Of a stretch of DNA of 64,000 nt, positions 46,786 through 55,653 are shown in pieces (position 1 is the first letter of the stretch; every line of letters begins with the position of its first letter). The stretch is from Oscillospiraceae bacterium HV4-5-C5C (lineage in GTDB: Bacteria > Bacillota > Clostridia > Saccharofermentanales > Fastidiosipilaceae), in the NCBI GenBank assembly GCA_012034405.1, contig JAAVLZ010000012.1:1-64000 (forward strand). The letters are read 5' to 3'. A model generated the notes under the pieces. It did no database searches. It saw only the letters and a program-made list of their open reading frames with translations, and was not told the origin of the DNA. The position numbers were made by a program, and so were the translations under genes.

Positions 46786-47784
46786 TTATGCGATAGGCTG
46801 ACGGTAATCCTGGTAAGGTTGCTCGTTGCGTTCAAATACCCTGACTCTGGCGCTGCGCGATCGCGGGTTTTGCTGTTTTTCCTCTGCGGAGGCGGTTATG
46901 CCTTTGCGGCTCGACAGCCGGCCCAGCGGTTTTCTGCCGCAGTTGCAGTAGGGCAGGTCCGGGGGACAGATGCAGGGATCAGCCCAGAGCCTGAAGCGGT
47001 TTTTCACCATGCGGTCTTCCAGCGAGTGGAATGTAATGATGACCAATCGGCCACCAGGCTTCATAACGTCTGCCGCCTGCTCCAAAAAGCGGTCAAGCTC
47101 GCCTAATTCGTCATTAACAGCAATGCGGATAGCCTGAAAGCTGCGGCGGGCCGGGTGCTGATCCTCCCGCCTGGCCTGAGCCGGCATGGCGCTGATGATA
47201 ACCGCGGCCAGCTCAGCGGTATCTTTGATGCTGCCAGCCTGCTCCCGCTGCTTGATCGCCCTGGCAATGCGCCGGGCGTAGCGTTCTTCGCCGTACTCCT
47301 TTAAAATGCGGGCCAGCTCCGCTTCACTGCTTTGCCGCAGCAAAGCTGCGGCGGTTAATGGCGAGGTCTGGTCCATCCGCATGTCCAGCGGGCCGGGGTT
47401 GCTGTAGGCAAAACCACGGGCGGGTTCATCTAATTGATGACTTGACACGCCCAGGTCGGCCAGGATTCCGTCACAGGCGGGTAAGGTAAAATTCAGCTGG
47501 GCCAGGCTGCTTTTTAAGCTGGCGAAATCCGCATGCGCAAAAAGCAGAGCCGGCCGCTTGGTATCAGGCTTTTGCTGATTGAGCGCGCATAATTGAGGAC
47601 GGCTGTTTTGCAGCGCTTCCTCATCGCGGTCCAGCGCCAGCAGGGTATCACCCGAGCCCAGGCGTTCCAGGATCAAGCGGGCATGGCCGCCGCCGCCCAG
47701 GGTGCAGTCCGCGTAGCAACCGCCTCTCTGGGGAGCCAGCGCAGTCAGGGTCTCCTCCGGCAGGACCGGCAGATGGTAATTCAT
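46786..47784 (-). CDS. rsmH: 16S rRNA (cytosine1402-N4)-methyltransferase RsmH
   Basis: A 332-residue SAM methyltransferase. Motifs: MNYHLPVLPEETL, DCTLGGGGHARLILE, ILADLGVSSHQLDEPARGF, RMDQTSPLTA and the C-terminal FHSLEDRMVKN. The start at 47784 fits the family, has AAAGGA upstream and lies one base after the mraZ stop. Confidence 0.96.
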   Translation of the reverse strand: MNYHLPVLPEETLTALAPQRGGCYADCTLGGGGHARLILERLGSGDTLLALDRDEEALQNSRPQLCALNQQKPDTKRPALLFAHADFASLKSSLAQLNFTLPACDGILADLGVSSHQLDEPARGFAYSNPGPLDMRMDQTSPLTAAALLRQSSEAELARILKEYGEERYARRIARAIKQREQAGSIKDTAELAAVIISAMPAQARREDQHPARRSFQAIRIAVNDELGELDRFLEQAADVMKPGGRLVIITFHSLEDRMVKNRFRLWADPCICPPDLPYCNCGRKPLGRLSSRKGITASAEEKQQNPRSRSARVRVFERNEQPYQDYRQPIA

Positions 47785-47785
47785 C

Positions 47786-48223
47786 TCAAATGATTCCTTT
47801 GACATCATAGGCGCTCAGATCCAATTCAGTGATGGGCAAGGAAGCCTGACGCTGCCGCTCGTAAAAAGCTTTGCCGCAGATTTCCAGCGTATCACCCATA
47901 TCAATCAGGCAGATCTCTTCGCCCGCAGTTACATCAATGCTCTGCCAAAGCTCGTCACTGATGCTGATGCGACCCTGACTGTCCAATTGGCAGCGAACTG
48001 CTTCACCGACAATTTCACGCCGCAGCCTGCGAGCAGCCGGATCAGTACCGGGCAACTGATAAATCTGCTGCTGTACTGATTCAAACTGAGTTTCCGTGTA
48101 AACCGCCAGATAACCCAAATCCAATGATCGGGTCACAAAAACAGCCGAGCCCAGGTGCTCTCTCAATTTGGCCGGAATAAAAATCCGCCCTTTAGCATCG
48201 CTTGAGTGGGTATAACGAGCCAT
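47786..48223 (-). CDS. mraZ: Transcriptional regulator MraZ
   Basis: A 145-residue protein with two SpoVT-AbrB-type halves (SSDAKGRIFIPAKLR and LDSQGRISISDELW). It binds tandem GTGG repeats in its own promoter and represses the cluster, in Gram-negative and Gram-positive examples. The start at 48223 has GGAGGTG; 12 codons of open frame upstream are not used. Four GTGG repeats lie in its leader. Confidence 0.94.
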   Translation of the reverse strand: MARYTHSSDAKGRIFIPAKLREHLGSAVFVTRSLDLGYLAVYTETQFESVQQQIYQLPGTDPAARRLRREIVGEAVRCQLDSQGRISISDELWQSIDVTAGEEICLIDMGDTLEICGKAFYERQRQASLPITELDLSAYDVKGII

Positions 48224-48306
48224 TTGCTGAGCACCTCCAATCCTTATTTTGAACGTCATGAGCGTTCAGCAGCCTGCTGCCACGGCGGGCACACCGCCTG
48301 GTCTGT

Positions 48307-48353
48307 CACCACAATTCACCACATAACTAGCTTATTGCGCCACTAATCACCAC
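48307..48353 (-). promoter_or_regulatory. Four MraZ boxes
   Basis: On the minus strand GTGGTG occurs at 48348-48353, GTGGCG at 48338-48343, GTGGTG at 48317-48322 and GTGGTG at 48307-48312. Spacings are 10, 21 and 10, so all four lie on one face of the helix. They begin just after the predicted transcription start. Confidence 0.85.
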
Positions 48354-48362
48354 TTGGACTTT

Positions 48363-48391
48363 ATTGTAGCCTTTATATACCCCGGTTTCAA
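48363..48391 (-). promoter_or_regulatory. Promoter of the mraZ division cluster
   Basis: Minus strand: -35 TTGAAA (48386-48391), 17-base spacer, -10 TACAAT (48363-48368). Confidence 0.85.
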
Positions 48392-48434
48392 GTAAACGAT
48401 CCGCAAAGAAAAAGGTTAAAATTGATTGACAAAT

Positions 48435-48466
48435 AAAAAAAGGCCTCGAACCAATTGGTTCAAGGC
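48435..48466 (-). terminator. Terminator after rodA
   Basis: Minus strand GCCTTGAACC (48457-48466) pairs with GGTTCGAGGC (48443-48452) around AATT, with one T-G pair, followed by CTTTTTTT. It closes the rimP-to-rodA run before the mraZ promoter. Confidence 0.9.
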
Positions 48467-48506
48467 GGCGGCCAGTCAGAAGGCCCGACTACGGTCAAAG
48501 CCCGTG

Positions 48507-49649
48507 CTAGCGTTCCATGGTCAGTTCAAGATTGCGATTAACGGATAAATTCATTAAAATACCCAGCGACAAAAAGTTAACCAGCATGGCCGTGCCACCT
48601 TGGCTCACAAAAGGCAGCGGTATGCCGGTAACCGGCATCAGGCCAAGATTCATACAGATGTTTTCCACGTAGTGAAAGGTAAACACCGCGGCTATCCCGG
48701 CAGCCATATATTTAAAGGCTGGCCGCTGCAGCTTTGACGCCAGATAGAAAGCCCTGAAGATAAAAACCGCGGCCAGCAGGATTAACAATGAGGTGCCTAC
48801 CAGGCCCATATATTCGCCTACAGCGGAAAAGATGAAGTCGGATTCCTGAACCGGCACATGCACATAATCGCCACTGCGGTTCCCGCTAAGGCCGCCGGCC
48901 GCAATGGCTGCTTTGGCCTGGGTTACATTGTAGGTCGCGTCCGTATCGTAATTGGGGTACAAGAAAGAAAGGATCCTGGTCTGCTGGTAGGGTTTCAGCG
49001 CAAAATTCCACAGCAGCGGCACCGATATGACGCCCGCAGAAAGGATCAGCAACACATAGCGCAGTTTTATGCCCCAGATAAAAATCATCACCGCCAGCAT
49101 GAAGACTACGACCATACCGGTACCCAGATCATCTTCATAAATCAAGATCAGGCCCAGTTGTGGCAGCAAGAGCAGCAGCAGGTATAAAACACCTTTTTTA
49201 AAGCTGTACTTTTTTAGTTTCATCCGTTCCAGGACATAGGCCACGGCCATACACAGGCCTATCTTGCTTAACTCAGAGGGCTGAAAGCTGCCGATGCCCG
49301 GCAAAATCAGCCAGGCATTGGAACCGGTTTTGGCCGCCAGCTCCGCTGAACCAAAGACCGGCAGCAGGGCTTGCATCAGCAGGCTCAGGCCATATAAAAA
49401 AACCCCGATTGGATAAATAAAGCTTTGCTCAATTAAAGACAGCACTGCCAGCGCAATCAGGCCCAGCAGGATAGAAATTGCCTGAGTCAGGATATTGCGG
49501 GGATATTGACCCGGATATTGCAATTCCAGTACCGTATTTAAAACATAGAGGCCCTCAATACAAAGCGCGAACACAGGAATAAGCAGCCAGTAATCCAGCA
49601 CCTGAAAAAGTGATTTTCGGCGTTGTTGCTCCAGTCCTAATTTTTCCAT
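48507..49649 (-). CDS. rodA: SEDS peptidoglycan polymerase RodA-like
   Basis: A 380-residue, ten-segment SEDS protein acting in side-wall (elongation) growth. Motifs: FQPSELSKIGLCM, YEDDLGTGMVVVFML, VPVQESDFIFSAVGEYMGL, and GIPLPFVSQGGTAML. The VPxQxSDFIF block fits RodA better than FtsW, and FtsW is present elsewhere in the window. It is 12 bases after lgt. Confidence 0.9.
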   Translation of the reverse strand: MEKLGLEQQRRKSLFQVLDYWLLIPVFALCIEGLYVLNTVLELQYPGQYPRNILTQAISILLGLIALAVLSLIEQSFIYPIGVFLYGLSLLMQALLPVFGSAELAAKTGSNAWLILPGIGSFQPSELSKIGLCMAVAYVLERMKLKKYSFKKGVLYLLLLLLPQLGLILIYEDDLGTGMVVVFMLAVMIFIWGIKLRYVLLILSAGVISVPLLWNFALKPYQQTRILSFLYPNYDTDATYNVTQAKAAIAAGGLSGNRSGDYVHVPVQESDFIFSAVGEYMGLVGTSLLILLAAVFIFRAFYLASKLQRPAFKYMAAGIAAVFTFHYVENICMNLGLMPVTGIPLPFVSQGGTAMLVNFLSLGILMNLSVNRNLELTMER

Positions 49650-49661
49650 GCAGCTATCCTG

Positions 49662-50960
49662 TTAATCCTGCGGGTCCAGCGGTTTTGCGTCTGCAGGTGC
49701 CGGATCGTCGGTTCCGGCCTCTGTTCCATCCGAAGCCGCCTCGGCAGCCTGCTGTTTCAAAGCCGCTTCCGCCGCCAGGCGGGCTTCTTCCCTGAGCCTG
49801 TCCAGGCCGGGATCCTGGTTTGCCGTCGCGGAAGCCGTCTCGACCGGGTCTGCCGGCTCAGGGGCGGTAAACGCGTGATCCTCCTCCGTCGGCTCTGCTG
49901 TCAGGGGCTGCGCCGGCTGCTGCTCCAAGGCCTGCTCCAGTTCCTCCTGCCGGTAAGGTCTGGTATTGGTGTCCTGCAGGGATGTGCCCTGGCGGGCTGC
50001 TACGTGCTCCTGGAAAGTCCGCTCATCTTCTTCGTCCAGTTCATCCTCCGCTGTAGCCTTAAGTTTGCCACCGTCAGCCGCCTGCCCCATCAGCACCGCC
50101 ATTTCCTGGCGCCGCTGGTGACGGCGGTTCAGCACATGGATGACCACCAGGTAAACCGCGCCGGCCAAAACCATCACAGCGGACAGCAGCATGGATACGC
50201 GGATACCAGTACCGTCAATATAGAGCGAATCAGTCCGGATACTCTCCACAAAGAAACGGACTAGGCCGTACAGGACCAGATACCAGGAAAAGGTCTCCAG
50301 TTTAAGGCGCGAACGCTTGCGCACATTCATCAGAATGATAAAAATCACCGTATTCGCCAGGAACTCATACAGGAAAGTCGGGTGCACCGGCTGGTTAGGG
50401 TCTACGCCGGACAGATTCACCGCGCTCAGGTAATCCCTGGTCCCGTTAGAATACATCCCCCAGGGTAAACTGGTATTGGTGCCAAAGGCTTCCTGATTAA
50501 AGAAGTTACCCCAGCGGCCGATCCCCTGGCCCAGCGCCAGATACGGAACAAAAAAGTCCAGCAATCTGGCAAAGGAGATCTTTTTGATCCGGGTCATAAT
50601 CAGCACACCCAGGATGCCGCCGATAACCCCGCCGTAGAACGCCAGGCCGCCGCGCCGGGTGTTAAAAATCTGCCACAGGTCATCCTTAAAGTAGCTGAAA
50701 TTAAAGATGACATAGTAGGCTCTGGCGCCAACAATGCCCAGAGGGATAGCCAGCAAAAAGATGTCCAGGATATCATCCTGCTTCAGGTTATACTTTTTGC
50801 AGTCGTGCAGAGCCCAAAGAATCCCAATCAAAAAGGCAAGCGCAATCAGCAGACCATACCAATAAACCGCCACACTGCCAATGCGGAATACCTCACGGTT
50901 AATGTTCAGGTTATCAATCCCCAAGCCGGGAAAGCTGACGATATAATCCGGATCACTCAT
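49662..50960 (-). CDS. lgt: Prolipoprotein diacylglyceryl transferase Lgt, with long disordered tail
   Basis: A 432-residue membrane enzyme that transfers diacylglycerol to the lipobox Cys of pre-lipoproteins. The signature GQGIGRWGNFFNQEAFG is present, with YGLLIALAFLIG, VGARAYYV and HPTFLYEF. After the last membrane segment (about residue 295) a charged, Ala/Glu/Pro-rich cytoplasmic tail of about 130 residues follows; normal Lgt ends near 280-300. The start at 50960 has AGAGGT. It is 4 bases after the M16 gene. Confidence 0.94.
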   Translation of the reverse strand: MSDPDYIVSFPGLGIDNLNINREVFRIGSVAVYWYGLLIALAFLIGILWALHDCKKYNLKQDDILDIFLLAIPLGIVGARAYYVIFNFSYFKDDLWQIFNTRRGGLAFYGGVIGGILGVLIMTRIKKISFARLLDFFVPYLALGQGIGRWGNFFNQEAFGTNTSLPWGMYSNGTRDYLSAVNLSGVDPNQPVHPTFLYEFLANTVIFIILMNVRKRSRLKLETFSWYLVLYGLVRFFVESIRTDSLYIDGTGIRVSMLLSAVMVLAGAVYLVVIHVLNRRHQRRQEMAVLMGQAADGGKLKATAEDELDEEDERTFQEHVAARQGTSLQDTNTRPYRQEELEQALEQQPAQPLTAEPTEEDHAFTAPEPADPVETASATANQDPGLDRLREEARLAAEAALKQQAAEAASDGTEAGTDDPAPADAKPLDPQD

Positions 50961-50964
50961 ACTT

Positions 50965-52326
50965 TTACCTCTTATGTAAGTAAACTCTTGCGGCCACATC
51001 CGGGCTGCTGACAAAACTCATGGCCTGAATCGTATCTTCAAGGTTGATGCGGGTGAAGATAGACGCGTAATCAAATAAATCAATATTACGCATCCGGGCC
51101 TTCAGCGCCCGGTCACAACATTGATCCACCCGATCCAGCGAGCGAAGGAACGCGCCGGCCAGCGCCCGGGTCAGGCTATCAAACAGCAGCGGATCATATT
51201 GCTGCTGCAAAACAGCCGTTCTCAGGCCCTGTAAAACCCGTTCGGCCGCCCGCTCCGGCGCAGCCGTCTCCCCTCCCAGCATCAGGCAGGCAAAGGTCCG
51301 ATCACAATTATACTCCACAAAGAAGGATTCATTAATCAACCCTTCTGAATAAAGCGTCTGGTAGAGCGGAGAGGCCTCTCCCAGCAGGCTGTCAAAAAAG
51401 ACCTGACCGGCCATCTCATGCAGGGAGCGCGCGGCTCCGTCCAGAGGCGACTGGCTATTGACCCGCGGGTTTTTAAGGGCAATGGCAAAGCCCTCATTTT
51501 CCACTTCATCATAGATTGTTTTTTCAGCGACTCTTACGGCGTCAGGTTCCGGCTGCGAGACCGGTCTGCCGCCGGCGGTGACCACCGTCTGGTTGATCTG
51601 CTCAGCCAGCATATCCAGTATATCGCGGATCTCCGGTTCGGTAAAATCACCGGCTATGGCCAGGCTGATCGCTGAGGGCTGATAAAAGGAAGCCGCTACC
51701 GCCTGCAGATCCGCTTCCTTAATGGCTTGTACCGTTTCAGGACTGCCCCATAAATCAGCCATATTGTGCTGATGATAAGCATTGGACATAGCGGTTTTAT
51801 ACAGGCGGTTATAGGGATTATCCGCATACATATCAATTTCACTGAGGATAATATCCCTGACCGCCCTGGTTTTGGCCCCGCTGATCTGCGGGTTGCAGAT
51901 AGCCTGAAAATACTGTCTGAGAGAGAGTAAAAAGTTATCCACGCAAGAAAAGTAAAAGACTGTAGCCGCATAGTCCGTGTAGGCGTTGGCCTCAACCCCC
52001 AGCGCAGACATCTCCTGTTTTAAGCCCCAGCCTGAATCCGGTTGCCGACCGAATACGTTGTATTCCATAAAATGAGCCGTACCGGCCGGGACGCGGATCA
52101 GATCAGTCTGGTGCTCAGATGCGGGATACACAGGTTCCGGCCCGGCAGCATAAAAGGCCTGGTCAATCGCGCCGTAAGGAACGCCCAGATAGGCACAGCG
52201 CTTATTGAAGCCAGGCTTCAGGATCACCGCCAGCGAAAAACCGCTGGGATGCCGGTAACTATACATCATATTGTGAGACAACGAGTCTTTTTTTTCATTG
52301 CGGATAAAGCCATGATAGACACTCAT
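50965..52326 (-). CDS. M16 peptidase family protein, YmfH-like, incomplete zinc site
   Basis: A 453-residue M16 protein. The zinc motif HxxEH reads HFMEY (85-89): the second His is Tyr89, while the distant Glu block (IILSEIDMYADNPYNRLY) is kept. The rest matches the YmfH group (QEMSALGVEANAYTDYAATVFYFSC). In B. subtilis YmfF/YmfH are required for modification of elongation factor P. With one ligand missing it may be inactive or bind metal differently. It overlaps the ribF::M16 stop by 4 bases (ATGA). Confidence 0.85.
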   Translation of the reverse strand: MSVYHGFIRNEKKDSLSHNMMYSYRHPSGFSLAVILKPGFNKRCAYLGVPYGAIDQAFYAAGPEPVYPASEHQTDLIRVPAGTAHFMEYNVFGRQPDSGWGLKQEMSALGVEANAYTDYAATVFYFSCVDNFLLSLRQYFQAICNPQISGAKTRAVRDIILSEIDMYADNPYNRLYKTAMSNAYHQHNMADLWGSPETVQAIKEADLQAVAASFYQPSAISLAIAGDFTEPEIRDILDMLAEQINQTVVTAGGRPVSQPEPDAVRVAEKTIYDEVENEGFAIALKNPRVNSQSPLDGAARSLHEMAGQVFFDSLLGEASPLYQTLYSEGLINESFFVEYNCDRTFACLMLGGETAAPERAAERVLQGLRTAVLQQQYDPLLFDSLTRALAGAFLRSLDRVDQCCDRALKARMRNIDLFDYASIFTRINLEDTIQAMSFVSSPDVAARVYLHKR

Positions 52327-54653
52327 GATGGCGACCTCTTGTCTGTAGCTGGCGGGGCAGCAGCCGCCGGATCCGGCTGCAGCAGAAACGTTTCTTCCAG
52401 GGTCAGCTGCCGGGCCAGCTCCTGGATACGAGTCTTGCCGGTCTGATTGACTTCTGCAATGGCTTCCGCCAGATCCCGGCGCAAACCACATAGCTGTTCA
52501 TTGATCAGGAAATCCAGCAGCAGCTCCAGGTCATCCGATGCGAAGATCAGTTCGTTTTTGACCAGCCGCTTGGCTGACATAAACAGTTCATCCTCAAAGG
52601 CACCCTGCTGAAGGTTTCCGACACAGGCTTTCATGGTTTCCAGCGCCGCAGCCAGCTGCCCGGGCGTAATCCCCGCCTGAATGATCAGCAAGCCGGGATA
52701 CTTCCGAAGCGAGGAGGATATGTGGTAGGCAAAAGCATGTTTTTCCCGCACCTGATCAAAAAGCAGGGAGTGCGTCACCCCGCCCAGGATTTCATTCATG
52801 ATATCCGCCGCGGCAGCGCCGGCTTCATGATAGGCGGGCAACCCGCCGTAGATCAGCACCGCGCGAGGCTGCTCCAGCTCTCTGAACTCCCGGTGCAGCT
52901 GAGCCTGCGGCAGCGGATACTGACCCGGCAGCAGGCCTGGACGCGGCAGCAGCCGGTGGCTGTCAGAAGGAAAGCGGCGCAGGTTAGCGACCACCGCATC
53001 AATGGTGTCCTGTTCCAGATCCCCCGCGGTATATACTTCAAGCCTGGCTTGCCGCAGCAGCTCCTTCCAGGCTTGGGTTACCTGTTGCCGGGTCAAGCGG
53101 CTGATTTCCGCCGCAGAGCCGTGAGAGCCCAGGCCGGGGGCCTGACCCTCCCAGAGCAGATTCAGGGCCCGTTCCAGGGAATACAGACCCGTATCCTGCC
53201 GGCGCGCTGCCAGTTCAGTGATCAGATTGCGTTTTTCCAATTCAAAAAAGTCCTGCTGGAATAAGCCATCGTCATCCAGCAGCGGCTTGGTCAGCAGCCT
53301 GAATAAAATATCCTGCAGTTTACGGAAGGGACGGCTGCCCTCCAGACCGCTCTTGACACTTTCGCCCGTAAACGTCAGCGTCAGCAGATCCGTCTGGGCG
53401 CTGATATGGCAGCTGATCCTGGAGCCATAAAGTGACACCGTCTCCCTGACCAGATCCGCGTGTGTGGGATAGTCCTGACCGGTCTGCAGCAGGCGGGCCA
53501 ATAAAGCGTAGGCCGCCGCTCTTTCAGGGGTGATCCGGTGACGCGCGATAATTTTAATCAGGGAGGTATTGAAGCGCCGTGAAGGCAAATGATAATAAGG
53601 CAGCCCAGCCCGGTCGTCAATCAACTCCAGCCGCTCGCAGCTGGCCTGATAATCCCGGGCGTTCTGAATATCCTCATGAATCTGCGTGGTCATGGTCAGG
53701 AAACTGGGGAAGGTTTCCTCCGCCCGCAGGAAGGAGACAAAAAAGACCTCTATCTCCTGATCATATAAATCCATTTCATAGCCCAGGATAAAAGTTTCCA
53801 GCAGCGGCACGGTATCGACTTTGTTCACCGTCGGCCTGATCCCAATATTGGAAATACTGGGATAAATGCGGCTGCCAACCCGGGTACGGGTCGCGTAGAC
53901 ACCGTAGGGAGGGCAAAACTGCAGGGGTGAAACCGCCACATTAGCGGTCGGCATCCCGGCGGTGCGGCCCAGCGCGTGTCCCCGGATGACCGGACCGGTC
54001 ATACTGAAATCATGGCCCATCAGCCGGGAGGCCGCCTCAACTTTACCCTGCTGCAGGTAATTTTTGATCCGCCGGGTGGAAACCGGTTCAGCTTCACTGT
54101 TCAGATCCCGCACAATTTCAACCTGAACGCCGTTTTGCCGGCCCCATTCGGCCGCCAGCCGCGCAGTGCCGCGGCGCTGATAGCCAAAGCGGAAATTTTC
54201 ACCTATGACCAGACAAGAGACGCCCAGGCCCCGGTGAAGGATATCAGTCAGAAACGCTTCCGGTGACAGGCGGCGGAACGGATCGGTATAACGCTGGTTG
54301 ATCAGGCGGCTGGCACCCAGCTGCAACAACATGCTGGCCTTTGAAGCCGGCTGCTGCAGTAAACCGTGATAATGGGTTTCTTTAAAATCAAAATCCAGCT
54401 TTTGCGGCAGAACGTCAAAGGAAAAAACCAGCGGCGTCAGTTGCTGTCGCGCCGCCACACACAGCATCCGGTCCAGCAAAACGCGGTGTCCGCGGTGCAC
54501 CCCGTCAAAAAATCCCAGAGCCGCCACATAGGGCCCGCCCTCACGGTAGCGCTCATACCAGGCAGAATCCTCCTGCAGCAGGTCACCGGTATAAACGGCC
54601 GCCTCCGGCCAAACCGCAGTGCTTGCTCCCTCAGTCAGTATTTGGTCAGTCAT
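52323..54653 (-). CDS. ribF: RibF riboflavin kinase/FAD synthetase fused to YmfF-like M16 domain
   Basis: A 776-residue single frame. Residues 1 to about 335 are bifunctional RibF: ALGFFDGVHRGHRVLL (FAD synthetase HxGH), IGENFRFGYQRRG, VSTRRIKNYL, and riboflavin kinase GRTAGMPTANV and GIRPTV. From about 345 to 776 lies an M16 domain of YmfF type (LLARLLQTGQDYPTHADLV, LYGSRISC, VREKHAFAYHISSSL), without HxxEH, as is usual for YmfF. No stop or frameshift at the junction (about 53640), and no internal start with a spaced ribosome site, so a fused protein is expected. The start overlaps the truB stop by 8 bases. Confidence 0.9.
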   Translation of the reverse strand: MTDQILTEGASTAVWPEAAVYTGDLLQEDSAWYERYREGGPYVAALGFFDGVHRGHRVLLDRMLCVAARQQLTPLVFSFDVLPQKLDFDFKETHYHGLLQQPASKASMLLQLGASRLINQRYTDPFRRLSPEAFLTDILHRGLGVSCLVIGENFRFGYQRRGTARLAAEWGRQNGVQVEIVRDLNSEAEPVSTRRIKNYLQQGKVEAASRLMGHDFSMTGPVIRGHALGRTAGMPTANVAVSPLQFCPPYGVYATRTRVGSRIYPSISNIGIRPTVNKVDTVPLLETFILGYEMDLYDQEIEVFFVSFLRAEETFPSFLTMTTQIHEDIQNARDYQASCERLELIDDRAGLPYYHLPSRRFNTSLIKIIARHRITPERAAAYALLARLLQTGQDYPTHADLVRETVSLYGSRISCHISAQTDLLTLTFTGESVKSGLEGSRPFRKLQDILFRLLTKPLLDDDGLFQQDFFELEKRNLITELAARRQDTGLYSLERALNLLWEGQAPGLGSHGSAAEISRLTRQQVTQAWKELLRQARLEVYTAGDLEQDTIDAVVANLRRFPSDSHRLLPRPGLLPGQYPLPQAQLHREFRELEQPRAVLIYGGLPAYHEAGAAAADIMNEILGGVTHSLLFDQVREKHAFAYHISSSLRKYPGLLIIQAGITPGQLAAALETMKACVGNLQQGAFEDELFMSAKRLVKNELIFASDDLELLLDFLINEQLCGLRRDLAEAIAEVNQTGKTRIQELARQLTLEETFLLQPDPAAAAPPATDKRSPS

Positions 54654-55653
54654 CAAGATGAACGAACATCCTTTCTGCCGCCAGGACCTCCCGATCATCG
54701 GGTAACCGGCGGATATAGACAATCCCGCTCAGGCCCTCCGGTCCCACGGCACGATAGCGCGAGCGCGCTTGGCGGGGCAGTGCCAGCAATTGCGGGTCAC
54801 TGGCCTGTTGCTCCTGATACAGCATACATCCAGGAGGCAGATCAACAAACTGACCATACAGCAGCTTGCGGGTGTCTTCTGCTGTTAATTTTACCACAGG
54901 GATATGTTTTAGGGCAGCTTCAGCCGGCAGCAGCAAATCGTCCAGTCCGGCGGTGGACGGACCGGCCGCCGCGGCTTCCAGCCGGGCCGGCGTCAGACTC
55001 TGCGCCAGCGTAAACGGGCCGGCCTGGGTTCTGGTCAGGCGGGTTGTATAAGCCGGAAAGCCCCAGCGCTGTGCCAGGTCATAAACCAGGCTGCGAATAT
55101 ATGTCCCCTTACTGACCTTAAACTCAGCAGATAGCACTAAAGGCGCCGCGGCATCTCCTTCAGGATCCAGCCAGGCGGCCAGAAAGTCCGCCTGTTTTAC
55201 TTCTATCTGACGAGGTTTGGGTAAACGCGGCGGCGTGCTGCCGCTTCTGGCATAGCTGTAAAGGGGGCGGCCGTCAATTTTGACGGCCGAATACAGGGGC
55301 GGCTGCTGAGTCTGCCAGCCCTGCAGGCCGGAAATTCCGCGGGCCAGATACCGCGCCTCCTCCGCCAGCCACTCCTGCAGCAAAGCAGCCGGCGGCGTCT
55401 TAATCTGATCGGTTTCACCTTCGCGGTCAAGGGTGGTGGTGGAGCGGCCGACTCTGAATTCTACCCGGTAAGTTTTGTCATATTCATCCGTGTAAGGAAT
55501 GGCGGCCGTGGCGCGGCCCATAAAAACCGGCAGGACGCCGTCTGCCAGCGGGTCCAGTGTCCCACAGTGGCCGGCTTTCTTGATTCCAAAGAGGCGGCGC
55601 AGAAATGCAACCGCCGCAAATGAGGTCATCCCCTCCGGTTTATTTAAGACAAT
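54646..55653 (-). CDS. truB: tRNA pseudouridine55 synthase TruB (probable non-AUG start)
   Basis: Makes pseudouridine 55 in the T arm of tRNA. Motifs: KPEGMTS, GHCGTLDPLADGVLPV with the catalytic Asp, YDKTYRVEF, YSAVKIDGRPLYSYAR, SKGTYIRSLVYDL. The first ATG (55629) would cut off the conserved VLNKPEG strand coded just upstream. No ATG, GTG or TTG exists there. ATT at 55653 is placed in TAATT, sharing a base with the nrnA stop just as TAATG does at infB-rbfA, with GGGGG 4 bases upstream. From ATT the protein has 335 residues. Confidence 0.85.
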   Translation of the reverse strand: MVLNKPEGMTSFAAVAFLRRLFGIKKAGHCGTLDPLADGVLPVFMGRATAAIPYTDEYDKTYRVEFRVGRSTTTLDREGETDQIKTPPAALLQEWLAEEARYLARGISGLQGWQTQQPPLYSAVKIDGRPLYSYARSGSTPPRLPKPRQIEVKQADFLAAWLDPEGDAAAPLVLSAEFKVSKGTYIRSLVYDLAQRWGFPAYTTRLTRTQAGPFTLAQSLTPARLEAAAAGPSTAGLDDLLLPAEAALKHIPVVKLTAEDTRKLLYGQFVDLPPGCMLYQEQQASDPQLLALPRQARSRYRAVGPEGLSGIVYIRRLPDDREVLAAERMFVHLDD

